From Mesorhizobium amorphae CCNWGS0123 (GTDB taxonomy: Bacteria; Pseudomonadota; Alphaproteobacteria; Rhizobiales; Rhizobiaceae): a stretch of DNA of 64,000 nucleotides. Shown piece after piece: positions 8,745 through 21,169 of the stretch. The translations under genes and the position numbers were made by a program. The stretch spans positions 1,114,001 to 1,178,000 of the forward strand of contig NZ_CP015318.1 in assembly GCF_001686985.1 (NCBI RefSeq), in the 5' to 3' direction. Numbering within the stretch: position 1 is the stretch's first letter; every line of letters starts with the position of its first letter. The notes under the pieces were generated by a model, which saw nothing but the letters and a program-made list of their open reading frames with translations, was not told where the DNA came from and ran no database searches.

Positions 8745-9125
8745 TCAGCTCGCCTTCTTTGTGATCAAGGTCAGCGCGCCGTCGGTGTTCATGCTGGCGG
8801 CGATCACCTGCGCCGAGGTCAGCCCCTTGGCTTCGAGCGCCGACTTGACCTTGGGCGTCGCGTCGATCGAGCTGCGCAGCTTTTGCAAACCGCCCTCGCC
8901 GCGCTGGGCGATTACCTGGTTGACCTGCGTCTGGGTGTCCTTGGGCAGTTCCGTGATGTCGACGATGTTCACGCTCTGGATCGTCGGCACGGCCGGCTGA
9001 GCGCCGGGCGCGGCGGGTGCCGCCGGCGGCTGGCTGGGCTGTTGCTGCGCGGGCTGTTGCTGAGCGCTGGCTGCGCTCGCCAACGCCAGGGTGGCGGCGG
9101 CTGCGATAAGTATCGTTTTGCGCAT
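8745..9125 (-). CDS. Small exported Gln/Pro/Ala-rich protein
   Basis: 126 residues: signal peptide (MRKTILIAAAATLALASAASA), then a low-complexity QQQPAQQQPSQPPAAPAAPGAQP linker, then a compact C-terminal domain (IVDITELPKDTQTQVNQVIAQRGEGGLQKLRSSI...LTLITKK). A GGAAGG ribosome site fixes the start. The linker suggests a periplasmic domain tethered to or floating away from the membrane. Family unknown. It and its downstream neighbour separate ureB from ureC. Confidence 0.7.
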   Translation of the reverse strand: MRKTILIAAAATLALASAASAQQQPAQQQPSQPPAAPAAPGAQPAVPTIQSVNIVDITELPKDTQTQVNQVIAQRGEGGLQKLRSSIDATPKVKSALEAKGLTSAQVIAASMNTDGALTLITKKAS

Positions 9126-9289
9126 GGATCTTCCTTCCATCGATTTGGCAAACGGTCGTTTTGGGGTGACTCGCCCACCTCAACCGCCAAATGGGAACAC
9201 AAGGTGTCGCCTAGCGGGTCATTGCGTGACCATAGGATGGCGGCAATGTGGGGCATGGCTTCGCAGCCGCATTTCGGGAGCAGTTTCTG

Positions 9290-11002
<1,713 letters not shown>

Positions 11003-11089
11003 CGCCGGCATTGCCCGGGCAAAATGCGTTGCGGCCGAAATCCGTACGCCGCAATATGCCGTCGAGCAGAAGCCGAATAGTGATCAGGC

Positions 11090-11683
11090 ATGGCCACCGA
11101 AATAGCCTCTCCCCACGACGTCTTCCCGCATATCCGCATCGTCATGGGCATGGTGATCGGTCTCGGCGTCACCCGGCTGCTGTCGGGGCTCGCCCGCATC
11201 GTTCAGCATCCCGGCCAGTACAAGCTCTATCCTGTGCATCTGGCCTGGGTCGGTTCGATGCTGTTGCTGCTTGTGCATTTCTGGTGGTGGGAATTCGGCC
11301 TCTACGCCATCGAGACCTGGACCTTCGGCATATACCTGTTCCTCATCTTCTATGCCGTCACACTGTTCCTGCTCTGCGCGCTGCTGTTCCCGGACTCCAT
11401 GCTCGACTACACCGGCTACGAGGATTTCTTCTACTCGCGCCGCGCCTGGTTTTTTGGCCTGCTGGCGATGACCTATCTGCTCGACGTCGTCGACACGCTG
11501 CTGAAAGGGCCGGAGCATTTCGCTCACTACGGCAATGAATATCTCATCCGCACCCCGGTTTTCGTTGCGCTGTGCATTGCAGCCATCCTGGTTCGCGATC
11601 GCCGCTTTCACATCGTTTTCGTCGCCGGCACGCTGATCTATCAGGTATCGTTCATCCTGCGGCTCTTCGACACGATCGTATGA
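11090..11683 (+). CDS. Integral membrane protein of unknown function
   Basis: 197 residues with five or six membrane segments, among them HLAWVGSMLLLLVHFWWWEFGLY and FGIYLFLIFYAVTLFLLCALLF. Trp- and Phe-rich helices and short loops are typical of small bacterial membrane proteins of unknown role. I do not recognise the family. It lies in the urease region, between ureC and a GST gene, on the same strand; a specific role in urea or nickel transport is possible but nothing in the sequence shows it. Confidence 0.75.
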   Translation: MATEIASPHDVFPHIRIVMGMVIGLGVTRLLSGLARIVQHPGQYKLYPVHLAWVGSMLLLLVHFWWWEFGLYAIETWTFGIYLFLIFYAVTLFLLCALLFPDSMLDYTGYEDFFYSRRAWFFGLLAMTYLLDVVDTLLKGPEHFAHYGNEYLIRTPVFVALCIAAILVRDRRFHIVFVAGTLIYQVSFILRLFDTIV

Positions 11684-11729
11684 CGGCAGCGGATGGATTA
11701 GGTTTCTCGCAAAAGGCAAGGTTTCAACC

Positions 11730-12335
11730 ATGTACAAGGCCGTCGGATCGCGCGGGTCCCGGGTCAGCCGCGTGCTCTGGATGCTCGAGGAGCTCGGGCA
11801 GCCCTATGAATTCGTCGAGGTCAAGTTGCGCTCGCCGGAAGCCTATGCGCTCAACCCGTCCGGCAAGGTGCCGATCCTGATCGACGGCGAGCTGAAGGTG
11901 ACGGATTCGGCAGCGATCTGCGTCTATCTCGGCGACAAGCATGCCGACATGGGTATGGGCGCCAATCCGGGTCTCGCCGGCCGCGCCGAGATGGATTCCT
12001 GGATGCATTTTGCCCAGTCGGAATTCGAGGCACCGTTGTGGAACAAAGTGCGCCACCGCTTCCTGCTGCCGAAGGAGGTGCGGGTCGATGTCGGCCCCGC
12101 TGCGGCGCATGACTTCGCCACGGAGGTCAAGGCCCTGGACCGCCGCCTTGGCGACAATCCTTTTGCGCTTGGCGACCGGTTTTCCGCTGTCGACGTGCTT
12201 TTAGGCGATATGGGCGGCTGGGCCCGCGCCGGCCGGTTCCCGATAGAGTCCGACAGCGTCAACGCCTATTTCGACCGCGTGCTGGCCCGTCCGGCCCGCG
12301 CCCGCGCGCAGGCCAATGGAGGATCTTCCAGATGA
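11730..12335 (+). CDS. Glutathione S-transferase family protein
   Basis: 201 residues: N-terminal thioredoxin-like domain with the substrate-side motif [29 protein letters not shown] (cis-Pro) and [15 protein letters not shown] (glutathione contact), then a helical C-terminal domain ending [13 protein letters not shown]. The stop overlaps the ureE start in an ATGA, so it is translationally coupled to ureE. What a GST does in a urease operon is unclear; detoxification or redox protection of metal ligands is possible. Confidence 0.85.
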   Translation: MYKAVGSRGSRVSRVLWMLEELGQPYEFVEVKLRSPEAYALNPSGKVPILIDGELKVTDSAAICVYLGDKHADMGMGANPGLAGRAEMDSWMHFAQSEFEAPLWNKVRHRFLLPKEVRVDVGPAAAHDFATEVKALDRRLGDNPFALGDRFSAVDVLLGDMGGWARAGRFPIESDSVNAYFDRVLARPARARAQANGGSSR

Positions 12336-12943
12336 AGCTCGACATCCGCACCGACTTCACCAAGTTTCCGCGTGCCGTCTCCGTGCTGGCAGGCACAGAG
12401 GCGGGGCCGACCGTGCCTTACGCCAAGGCTGTGCTTGCTCACGACGAGCGGCATCTGCGCCGCCGCGCCATCGAGACGTCAGGCGGCGAGAAGGTGCTGG
12501 TCGATCTGCCGGAGGCGGTCGCCTTGAATGATGGCGACCGGCTGGTGCTGGAGGATGGCCGCCATGTCGAGATCGTCGCCGCGCGCGAAGAGGTCTATGA
12601 CATTCGCGCCCGCGGTGCCGTGCATCTGGCCGAGCTCGCCTGGCATATCGGCAACCGCCATCTCGCAGCAAGCATCGAAGCCGATCGCATCCTCATCCTG
12701 CGCGACCATGTCATCAAGGCGATGCTGGAGGGGCTCGGCGCCACGGTGAGCGACGTCTCCGAGCCATTCAAACCTGTACGCGGCGCCTATTCCGGCCATG
12801 GCGGTCATGATCACGGTCATGCCCATGCCGAGGCGCATGCGCACAGCCATTCTGAATCGCATTCCCATTCCCATGCCGAATCGCATTCCCATTCGCACAG
12901 CCATTCCCATTCGCATGATGACGACCACCACCATCATGACTGA
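12332..12943 (+). CDS. ureE: Urease accessory protein UreE with long His-rich tail
   Basis: 203 residues. The peptide-binding domain (residues 1-75) and the metal-binding domain ([24 protein letters not shown] near 90-115, with the conserved His) are normal for this nickel metallochaperone. The last 50 residues contain about 21 His, mostly as Ser-His and Ala-His repeats plus a final HHHH, a tail expected to store or buffer nickel. The 3' end overlaps the ureF start by eight bases. It hands nickel to the UreG dimer. Confidence 0.96.
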   Translation: MKLDIRTDFTKFPRAVSVLAGTEAGPTVPYAKAVLAHDERHLRRRAIETSGGEKVLVDLPEAVALNDGDRLVLEDGRHVEIVAAREEVYDIRARGAVHLAELAWHIGNRHLAASIEADRILILRDHVIKAMLEGLGATVSDVSEPFKPVRGAYSGHGGHDHGHAHAEAHAHSHSESHSHSHAESHSHSHSHSHSHDDDHHHHD

Positions 12944-13607
12944 CCAGCCTTCCGGCATCGCACTGCTGCGGCTGATGGCATGGCTGTCGCCGGCCTTTCC
13001 TGTCGGCGGCTTTTCCTACAGCCATGGCCTCGAACGCGCCGTGCATGACGGCCTGATAACCGACAGGCAAAGCCTCGCTGCCTGGCTGGAGACGCTGGTC
13101 GCGATGGGCTCGGGCTGGAACGATGCTGTGCTGTTCGCCGAAGCCTGGCGGCGCGCCCGTGATGCTGGCGATGTCGATGAAATTGCCGCGCTCGCCGAAG
13201 CCTTGGCCGGCTCGCGCGAGCGTCATGCCGAGACAATGCTGCAGGGCGCCGCCTTCCTGAAGGCGGCGTCGGCCTGGCCGTCTCGGGTGCTGGATCGTCT
13301 GCCGCAAGACTGCGCCTATTGCGTCGCCGTCGGCGCCGTTGCCGGCGGCAATGGCATCGCCTTGCAGGATGCACTCTCTGCCTTTCTGCAGGCCTTCTTC
13401 TCCAACCTCGTCCAGGCAGCGATCAGGCTTGGCGTCGTCGGACAGAACGACGCCACGGCGCTGCTCGCCGGCTTCGAACCATTGGCATTGGCGACAGCCG
13501 CCCGCGCCGCCGGCTCGACGCCAGACGATCTTGGCGGCTGCGCCTTCGTCTCCGACGTCATGGCGATGAAGCACGAAACCCAATATTCGCGGCTATTTCG
13601 CTCATGA
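12936..13607 (+). CDS. ureF: Urease accessory protein UreF
   Basis: 223 residues, all-helical. Family signatures: [24 protein letters not shown] at the N-terminus, [17 protein letters not shown] in the middle and a C-terminal [18 protein letters not shown]. UreF bridges UreD and UreG and gates GTP hydrolysis. Its frame is open upstream through the His-tail codons of ureE, but those residues are not UreF-like, so I start at MTDQPSG. The stop overlaps the next ATG. Confidence 0.96.
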   Translation: MTDQPSGIALLRLMAWLSPAFPVGGFSYSHGLERAVHDGLITDRQSLAAWLETLVAMGSGWNDAVLFAEAWRRARDAGDVDEIAALAEALAGSRERHAETMLQGAAFLKAASAWPSRVLDRLPQDCAYCVAVGAVAGGNGIALQDALSAFLQAFFSNLVQAAIRLGVVGQNDATALLAGFEPLALATAARAAGSTPDDLGGCAFVSDVMAMKHETQYSRLFRS

Positions 13608-14040
13608 TCCTCCTCGCCTTTGCGCTGTCGCTCGTCCTGCTCGGGATCACCGTTCTGCATGTATATTGGGGCATTGGCGGTGTCTGGCCGGGCAGGGACG
13701 CTGCGTCCTGCGCCCATGCCGTCGTCGGCTTTCGCGGCGTCAGCGAGATGCCCTCGCCCTTTGCCAGCTTTGCCGTTGCCGCCTGCCTTGGCCTGGCGAC
13801 GCTGTGGCCGATGGCGCTCGAAGGCGTCTTTGCCTCGCCCTTTCCTAGGGAAGGCCTTGCCGCCACATCGATGCTGATTGCGCTGGTCTTCCTTGGCCGC
13901 GGCATTGCGGGCTTCACGCCCTGGTGGCGGCGGCTCACGCCCGAGCAGCCTTTCGCGCGGCTCGATGTCCGTTATTATTCGCCGCTGTGCCTGCTGATCG
14001 GGCTCGGCTTCGCCGTCCTTGCCATCACGGAGTTCTCGAC

Positions 14041-14044
<4 letters not shown>
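13604..14044 (+). CDS. DUF3995 small membrane protein
   Basis: 146 residues with four membrane segments ([24 protein letters not shown] at the start; [20 protein letters not shown] at the end) and the [12 protein letters not shown] motif of the DUF3995 family. It overlaps ureF before it and ureG after it by ATGA junctions, so it is firmly part of the ureE-F-G translation unit. Function unknown; in this position a role linked to urea or nickel uptake is plausible but unproven. Confidence 0.85.
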
Positions 14045-14682
<638 letters not shown>

Positions 14683-14779
14683 GGCGGGAGCCTCATCCTG
14701 CCGGGGACTGCACCAAACGAAACCGGTTGCGTGCTTGTCAGGCGCGCGGCATCCTCGCCTCTTTCACGGAGTACTCTCG

Positions 14780-15547
14780 ATGAGCATTGCCCGCCTGCAG
14801 AAAGAGCCGCTGACCAATTTGCCCTTCTATGAGGAGCGCGTCGATCTCGCTTGCGCATTCCGCTGGACGGCGCGGCTCAACATGCACGAGGCGGTGGCCA
14901 ATCATTTCTCGCTGGCCGTCAACGAGGATGGCACCAGGTTTCTGATGAATCCCAACCAGGTGCATTTCTCGCGCATCAAGGCCAGCGATCTTCTGCTCAT
15001 CGACGCCAACGATCCCGAGACGCTGTCCGGCCCCAACGCGCCCGACCCGACGGCATGGGGCCTGCATGGCGCCATCCATCGCAATGTCCCGCATGCGCGT
15101 TGCGTCATGCATGTGCATTCGGTCCACGCCACCGTGCTCGCCTCGCTCGCCGACTCGACCCTGCCGCCGATCGACCAGAACTCGGCCATGTTCTTCAACC
15201 GCCATGTCGTCGACGCCAATTATGGCGGGCTGGCCTTCGAGGAGGAGGGCGAGCGCTGCTCGCAGCTTCTGACCGATCCGAAGGTCAAGGTCATGGTGAT
15301 GGGCAATCACGGCGTGCTGGTCATCGGCGACAATGTTGCCGATGCCTTCAACCGCATGTTCTATTTCGAGCGCGCCGCCGAGACCTACATCAAGGCGCTG
15401 TGGACCGGCCGTCCGCTGCGCACGCTGTCCGACGCCATTGCCGAAAAGACGGCAAGCGAAATGGATGACTATCCCGGCCAGGCCGAGCGTCATCTCAGCG
15501 AGTTGAAAGCGATCCTCGACGAGCAGGAGCCGGTCTACCGGAACTGA
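14780..15547 (+). CDS. Class II aldolase/adducin family protein
   Basis: 255 residues. The zinc ligands HVHSVH in CVMHVHSVHATVLASL and the later MGNHGVLVIGDNVADAF His are present, as is the N-terminal acid/base region. The family includes fuculose-phosphate and ribulose-phosphate aldolases and many proteins of unknown substrate; this longer form with RLNMHEAVANHFSLAV is common as a lone gene. A GGAG site precedes the ATG. The nearby HAD phosphatase and sugar regulator suggest carbohydrate metabolism rather than a link to urease. Confidence 0.85.
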   Translation: MSIARLQKEPLTNLPFYEERVDLACAFRWTARLNMHEAVANHFSLAVNEDGTRFLMNPNQVHFSRIKASDLLLIDANDPETLSGPNAPDPTAWGLHGAIHRNVPHARCVMHVHSVHATVLASLADSTLPPIDQNSAMFFNRHVVDANYGGLAFEEEGERCSQLLTDPKVKVMVMGNHGVLVIGDNVADAFNRMFYFERAAETYIKALWTGRPLRTLSDAIAEKTASEMDDYPGQAERHLSELKAILDEQEPVYRN

Positions 15548-15556
15548 GGGCTATTT

Positions 15557-16189
15557 TTAAAGCCCGAATTCCCGGCGCAGATCTTCGGCGCTGTTGATGA
15601 CGACAGCACCGGGCGGCCCTTCCATCGGCGCCTCCGGCCAGAACATCGTGCGCATTCCCGCCGCCAGTCCGGCCATGGCGCCGGTGCGGCTGTCGTCGAC
15701 CGCCGCCGCGTCGGCCGGCTCGACGCCGGCCAGGAAGGCGGCGCGCAGGAAGGGTTCTGGATGCGGCTTGCCTTCGTGCACGTCGTTGCGGCTGATCGTC
15801 TTCATGCCGGGATAGACGAGGCCGACCGCGCGTAGATTGGCGTCGACGATCAGCCGGTCGGAATTGGACACCACTGCCTGCTGCACGCCGCGTTCGCGCA
15901 ATTCGTTGAAGATCTCGATCGCGCCGGGACGCGGCTTCAGCGTTTCGGCCATTGGCAGATAGTGGTCGTATTTGCGCACGATCCAGTCGTCGAAGGGCAG
16001 GTCGAGGCCGAACTCGCCACGCAGCATCTCGTAGACCGGCCATGCGGCGACGCCCAGCACCCGCTCATGCAGATTGGTCGGCGGCGCGATGCCGACGCTG
16101 CGCAGTGCCGCCACCAGGGCTGCCTCGTGCAGCGGCTCGCTGTCGACCAGCGTACCGTCCATATCCCAGAAAACCGCTTTCGGCGTCAT
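15557..16189 (-). CDS. HAD-superfamily sugar-phosphate phosphatase
   Basis: 210 residues with all four HAD motifs: WDMDGTLVDSEPLH near residue 8 (nucleophile Asp), VVSNSD, the Lys in EGKPHPEPF, and AAVDDSRTGAMAG. A helical cap inserted after motif I places it in the beta-phosphoglucomutase-like / phosphatase subfamily I. An AGGAG site fixes the start at MTPKAVFW. It is transcribed divergently from the SorC-type regulator across a 240-base region, so it may belong to the same hexitol regulon. Confidence 0.85.
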   Translation of the reverse strand: MTPKAVFWDMDGTLVDSEPLHEAALVAALRSVGIAPPTNLHERVLGVAAWPVYEMLRGEFGLDLPFDDWIVRKYDHYLPMAETLKPRPGAIEIFNELRERGVQQAVVSNSDRLIVDANLRAVGLVYPGMKTISRNDVHEGKPHPEPFLRAAFLAGVEPADAAAVDDSRTGAMAGLAAGMRTMFWPEAPMEGPPGAVVINSAEDLRREFGL

Positions 16190-16334
16190 GCAAGGCTCCT
16201 TTTCTGACCCCCATAAAGCGTTTGTGTCCGGAGATAAACCGTCGAACCCGCGATCCCCGATATTCATGAGGCTGCAGCGTCTTCGCGGAGGTTCGGCCGT
16301 AGTGCCGGATGCCCGGTCAGGGGCGCCAAAAGGC

Positions 16335-16370
16335 GTAAGCAATTGCCCTTTTTGATAGACAATTGCGCAC
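16335..16370. promoter_or_regulatory. Twin CAATTG boxes upstream of the SorC-type regulator
   Basis: GTAAGCAATTGCCC (16335-16348) and TAGACAATTGCGCAC (16356-16370) have CAATTG cores exactly 20 bases apart, two helical turns. The second shares nine of ten bases (AATTGCNCAC) with the palindrome in front of smoE. They are candidate operators for autoregulation and control of the divergent HAD gene. Confidence 0.4.
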
Positions 16371-16433
16371 GGCGCCATTCCTTGTAAGCTAAAGCACCCG
16401 CTTGCATACTAAGCGGGGCTTGGGAGGCAGGAC

Positions 16434-17393
16434 GTGAATTCGCGGCAGGATGGTGGCAGCAACCGGTTGGACGACGCGGCGCGCGCCGGCTGGCTTTACT
16501 ATGTCGCCGGCAACACGCAGGACCAGATCGCCGCCACGCTCGGCATCTCCAGACAGACGGCACAGCGGCTGGTGTCGCTGGCGGTGTCCGAAGGGCTGAT
16601 CAAGGTGCGCGTCGACCACCCGATCGCCAATTGCCTCGATCTGGCGGCGCGGCTGAAATCGCGCTTCGCGCTCGATCTGGTCGAGGTCGTGCCGAGCGAC
16701 CCGACCTCCTCTTCCACCATTGTCGGCGTTGCCGAGGCGGCCGCGGCCGAGATCGAAAGGCGGCTGAGATCGCCGGAACCGATTGTCATGGCGATCGGCA
16801 CCGGGCGCACGCTGAAGGCCGCGATCGAGCAGTTGCCGCCGATGGAGTGTCCGCAGCACAAGGTGGTGTCGCTGACCGGCAACATCTCGCCCGACGGCTC
16901 CGCCGCCTTCTACAACGTCATCTTCACCATGGCCGACAGGGTCAAGGCGCGCTCGTTCCCGATGCCGCTGCCGGTCATCGCCTCTTCGCCGGAGGAGCGC
17001 GAGATGCTGCTCGCCCAGCCGATGATCCAGCCGACGCTGGCGCTCGCGGCAGAGGCCGATGTCACCTTCGTCGGCATCGGCGATCTCGGCCCGAAGGCAC
17101 CGCTCTACGAGGACGGGTTCATTTCGGAGAGTGAGCTAAAGGCATTGCAGAAAGCCGGCGGCATCGCCGAGATCGTCGGCTGGGTGTTCGACCGCGAAGG
17201 CCGCATGATCGAGGGCATCACCAACGACCGCGTGTCGTCGGCCGCGCTGCCGTCGCGTGAAAGATCACTGGTGATTGCGCTGGCCATGGGCGAGCGCAAG
17301 CTGCCGGGCATCCTGGCGGCGGTCAACCGGCGGCTGGTCAACGGCCTCATCACCGACGAGCGAACCGCAGCCGCGCTGCTGGCCGCCAGCTGA
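16434..17393 (+). CDS. SorC-family sugar-binding transcriptional regulator
   Basis: 319 residues. An N-terminal helix-turn-helix (NTQDQIAATLGISRQTAQRLVSLAVSEGLIKV) is followed by a large SorC/DeoR sugar-phosphate-binding domain (AIGTGRTLKAAIEQLPP; FVGIGDLGPKAPLYEDGFIS). The start is a GTG behind a GGGAGG site. Members of this family control polyol uptake operons, and the smo operon starts 1.4 kb downstream on the same strand, so it is very probably the hexitol regulator of this locus. CAATTG-type boxes occur in front of both genes. Confidence 0.88.
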   Translation: MNSRQDGGSNRLDDAARAGWLYYVAGNTQDQIAATLGISRQTAQRLVSLAVSEGLIKVRVDHPIANCLDLAARLKSRFALDLVEVVPSDPTSSSTIVGVAEAAAAEIERRLRSPEPIVMAIGTGRTLKAAIEQLPPMECPQHKVVSLTGNISPDGSAAFYNVIFTMADRVKARSFPMPLPVIASSPEEREMLLAQPMIQPTLALAAEADVTFVGIGDLGPKAPLYEDGFISESELKALQKAGGIAEIVGWVFDREGRMIEGITNDRVSSAALPSRERSLVIALAMGERKLPGILAAVNRRLVNGLITDERTAAALLAAS

Positions 17394-17414
17394 CTTTCCA
17401 TAAGACAGGCAAGC

Positions 17415-17600
17415 CTATTTAGACGGTCCGTGAGGGTCGTTGCCGTCGAGGAAACCCATGTCGCGCTGCAGATGCGGCGACAGTTCCCTTATGTCGATGT
17501 AGGCCCGCCGCTTTGCCGTGTGCCGCGCAAATCCATGCGTCAGCCACGAAAACCAGCTGTAGCCTGGCGTGAAAGACAGCTTTTCCTGTACCGTGGTCAT
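17415..17600 (-). CDS. DUF1127 small protein
   Basis: 61 residues ending in RRAYIDIRELSPHLQRDMGFLDGND, the arginine-rich DUF1127 signature. Such proteins in alphaproteobacteria are small RNA-binding or phosphate/carbon-metabolism modulators. The gene is convergent with the SorC-type regulator (21-base gap) and divergent from the LysR gene. It looks like an insertion into the otherwise simple arrangement of hexitol regulator followed by hexitol operon. Confidence 0.8.
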   Translation of the reverse strand: MTTVQEKLSFTPGYSWFSWLTHGFARHTAKRRAYIDIRELSPHLQRDMGFLDGNDPHGPSK

Positions 17601-17710
17601 GATCGTCAGCCTCCGCTATGTCTAGACGAGAGTGATCGTCGACCCCAGATATCGGCCCGATTGGCCCTCGCTGCCAATCAAACGTCGATCACGGCCCATA
17701 AGGAGGCCTT

Positions 17711-18619
17711 ATGCCCGAGCTCAACCCACGGCAGCTCTCCCAACTCCCGCCACTCGCGGCGATCCGGGTGTTCGAAGCCGTGGCCCGGCATCTATCCTTC
17801 ACCAAGGCGGCCGAGGAGCTCGGCATGACCCAAGCCGCCGCGAGCTATCAGATCAAACTTCTCGAGGAGCGCGTCGGCGGGCCTTTGTTCCTACGCCGTC
17901 CCAAGCAGATCGTGCTGACCGAGGCGGGGCAACGCATGGCGCCTGCCGTCAGCGAGGCGTTCGCCCTGCTGAGCGGAGCCTATTCCGCCGCGCGCACCGG
18001 GGCCGATGGCCTGCTCTGTGTCTCGACGCTGCTGACCTTTGCCTCGAACTGGCTGGCGCAGCATCTCGGCTCTTTCCAGCTCGCGCATCCGTCGTTGGCC
18101 GTTCGCCTCGACACGTCGAACCGCCTCGTCGATTTCGCTCGCGAGGACATCGACATCGCCATCCGTTCGGGCGGCGGAAACTGGCCGGGTATGGAAGTGC
18201 ACAAGCTTCTCGATGCCGACTTCACGCCGATGCTGAGTCCGAAACTCGCAGCGAGCATCGGCGGCGTCAACGAGCCTGCCGATCTGTTGCGCCTACCCAT
18301 CCTCGATCCCAGCGATATCTGGTGGAGGGACTGGTTCGCGGCTGCCGGTGTGCAGTCGCACGATCTTGCCGCTCGTCCCGGCTCAAGCATGGGTGCGCAA
18401 GCCTACGAGGCCAATGCCGCCATCGCCGGGCAGGGCGTCGCCATCCTGACCAGAGCGCTGTTCAAGACCGAACTTGCCGATGGCCGCCTCATCCAGCCCT
18501 TTGACCTCGTCGGCGACGACGGCCATGCTTACTGGCTGGTCTATCCCGAGGCGCGGCGCAACGTGCCGAAGATCCGCGCCTTCCGCGACTGGATCCTGGC
18601 CGAGATCGCCTGCCAGTAG
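17711..18619 (+). CDS. LysR-family regulator, GcvA-like
   Basis: 302 residues. Winged HTH at residues 20-60 (LSFTKAAEELGMTQAAASYQIKLLEERVGG) and a periplasmic-binding-fold effector domain with the GcvA-type features (FASNWLAQHLGSFQLAHPSLAVRLDTSNRLVDF; DIAIRSGGGNWPGM). An AAGGAGG site precedes the ATG. Its target is not clear: neighbours are a DUF1127 gene divergently and the smo operon downstream. Confidence 0.88.
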   Translation: MPELNPRQLSQLPPLAAIRVFEAVARHLSFTKAAEELGMTQAAASYQIKLLEERVGGPLFLRRPKQIVLTEAGQRMAPAVSEAFALLSGAYSAARTGADGLLCVSTLLTFASNWLAQHLGSFQLAHPSLAVRLDTSNRLVDFAREDIDIAIRSGGGNWPGMEVHKLLDADFTPMLSPKLAASIGGVNEPADLLRLPILDPSDIWWRDWFAAAGVQSHDLAARPGSSMGAQAYEANAAIAGQGVAILTRALFKTELADGRLIQPFDLVGDDGHAYWLVYPEARRNVPKIRAFRDWILAEIACQ

Positions 18620-18760
18620 GCAGCCAGTTTCTTCTCTGCGGCTCGTCGCCGGTATCCGCCCGCTTCGCGGCCGCGACATCCCATCGTCCTACGTCCTCAA
18701 GCGCCCCGGCGCGCGATGCCGCGCGGCATCGTCGTGCTGCGCTGCAGCAACGAATCTGGC

Positions 18761-18795
18761 TTGACATAATTAACGCCAAGTGAGTAATTGCTCAC
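18761..18795 (+). promoter_or_regulatory. Candidate smo operon promoter with palindromic operator
   Basis: TTGACA at 18761-18766 is a consensus -35; the -10 is weak (GTAATT or TAATTG). Overlapping it is GTGAGTAATTGCTCAC (18780-18795), a near-perfect palindrome. The AATTGCTCAC half matches a box in front of the SorC-type regulator in nine of ten positions. I infer that the SorC-type regulator binds here. Confidence 0.5.
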
Positions 18796-18836
18796 AGCCA
18801 AGGCAAATGCTCATCTTGGTTTATGGGAGGAATTTG

Positions 18837-20147
<1,311 letters not shown>

Positions 20148-20191
20148 GCTCCTCCCGGTGCCGAAGCCGGTCGCGCATCATGACCGGCAGA

Positions 20192-20219
20192 GGCCGCCCG
20201 AATCCCAGTTCGGGCGGCC
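20192..20219 (+). terminator. Intercistronic hairpin between smoE and smoF
   Basis: GGCCGCCCGAA, loop TCCCAG, TTCGGGCGGCC: a perfect 11-bp stem with no U-run. In this position it is more likely an mRNA-stabilising or partial-termination element after the binding-protein gene than a full stop. Confidence 0.6.
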
Positions 20220-20285
20220 ACCTTCAAAACCTGGGAAATTCTGGCACAACTCTGAAATCTGGCTGACCTTTGGAGGGTGACCGTC

Positions 20286-21158
20286 ATGGCTACTCAGCAG
20301 ACCCGCTCGCTTGCCCGCTTCATGATGGCGCCATCCGTGGTGCTGCTGTTCGTCTGGATGATTGTCCCGCTGGTCATAACCATTTGGTTCTCTTTCCAGC
20401 AGTACAACCCGCTCAACCCGATCCGCGACGGGTTCGTCGGCTTCTCGAACTACGCGCTTTTCTATTCCAACCCGGCCTTCCTGCAGTCGATCCTCAACAC
20501 GCTTGTCCTCGTCGGCAGCGTGCTGCTGATCACGGTGATCGGCGGCATCGCGCTGGCGCTGCTGATCGATCAGCCGATGTGGGGACAAGGCATCGTCCGT
20601 ATCCTCGTCATCTCGCCCTTCTTCGTCATGCCGCCGGTGGCCGCACTGGTCTGGAAGAACATGATCATGCATCCGCAATACGGCGTCTTTGCCGACATTG
20701 CGCGTTTCTTCGGTATGCAGCCGATCGACTGGTTCGGGCAGCATCCGATGCTGGCGATCATCATCATCGTCGCCTGGCAGTGGTTGCCATTCGCGACGCT
20801 GATCCTGTTGACCGCCCTGCAGTCGCTTGACGGCGAGCAGAAGGAAGCCGCCGAGATGGATGGCGCCGGCTTCGTCAGCCGCTTCATCTATCTGACGCTG
20901 CCGCACATGTCGCGGGCGATCACCGTCGTCATCCTGATCCAGACCATCTTCCTGCTGTCGGTCTATGCCGAAATCCTGGTCACCACCAATGGCGGCCCGG
21001 GCTACGCCTCCACCAACCTGCCCTTCCTCGTCTACCAGAAGGCATTGCTGGAGTTCAAAATCGGCCAGGCATCCGCAGGCGGTGTGATCGCCGTCATTCT
21101 CGCCAACATCGTCGCCTTCTTCGCCATGCGCGCCGTCGGCAAGAACCTGGACAAGTAA
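20286..21158 (+). CDS. smoF: Polyol ABC transporter permease SmoF
   Basis: 290 residues with six membrane segments, first at MMAPSVVLLFVWMIVPLVITIWF. The cytoplasmic EAA loop that docks to the ATPase reads EAAEMDGAGFVSRFIYLTLP. It belongs to the MalF-type sugar permeases. The ATG is eight bases after a GGAGGG site; the upstream GTG would lie on the ribosome site. It forms the inner-membrane channel with SmoG. Confidence 0.92.
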   Translation: MATQQTRSLARFMMAPSVVLLFVWMIVPLVITIWFSFQQYNPLNPIRDGFVGFSNYALFYSNPAFLQSILNTLVLVGSVLLITVIGGIALALLIDQPMWGQGIVRILVISPFFVMPPVAALVWKNMIMHPQYGVFADIARFFGMQPIDWFGQHPMLAIIIIVAWQWLPFATLILLTALQSLDGEQKEAAEMDGAGFVSRFIYLTLPHMSRAITVVILIQTIFLLSVYAEILVTTNGGPGYASTNLPFLVYQKALLEFKIGQASAGGVIAVILANIVAFFAMRAVGKNLDK

Positions 21159-21169
21159 GGGAGGCTAAG

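Noticed and set aside
12798..12935. N-terminal extension of UreF through the His-tail codons of ureE
   Set aside because: The extension is just the second frame of CAT repeats and gives Met/Arg/Ile-rich residues unlike any UreF.
12830..12940. Short CAT-rich repeats as a CRISPR-like or satellite array
   Set aside because: They are codon repeats for Ser-His and Ala-His in UreE, without spacers or constant repeat unit.
18780..18795. GTGAGTAATTGCTCAC as a CRP/FNR site
   Set aside because: The GTGA and TCAC halves are eight bases apart, not six, and similar boxes precede the SorC-type regulator, so a SorC operator is the better reading.
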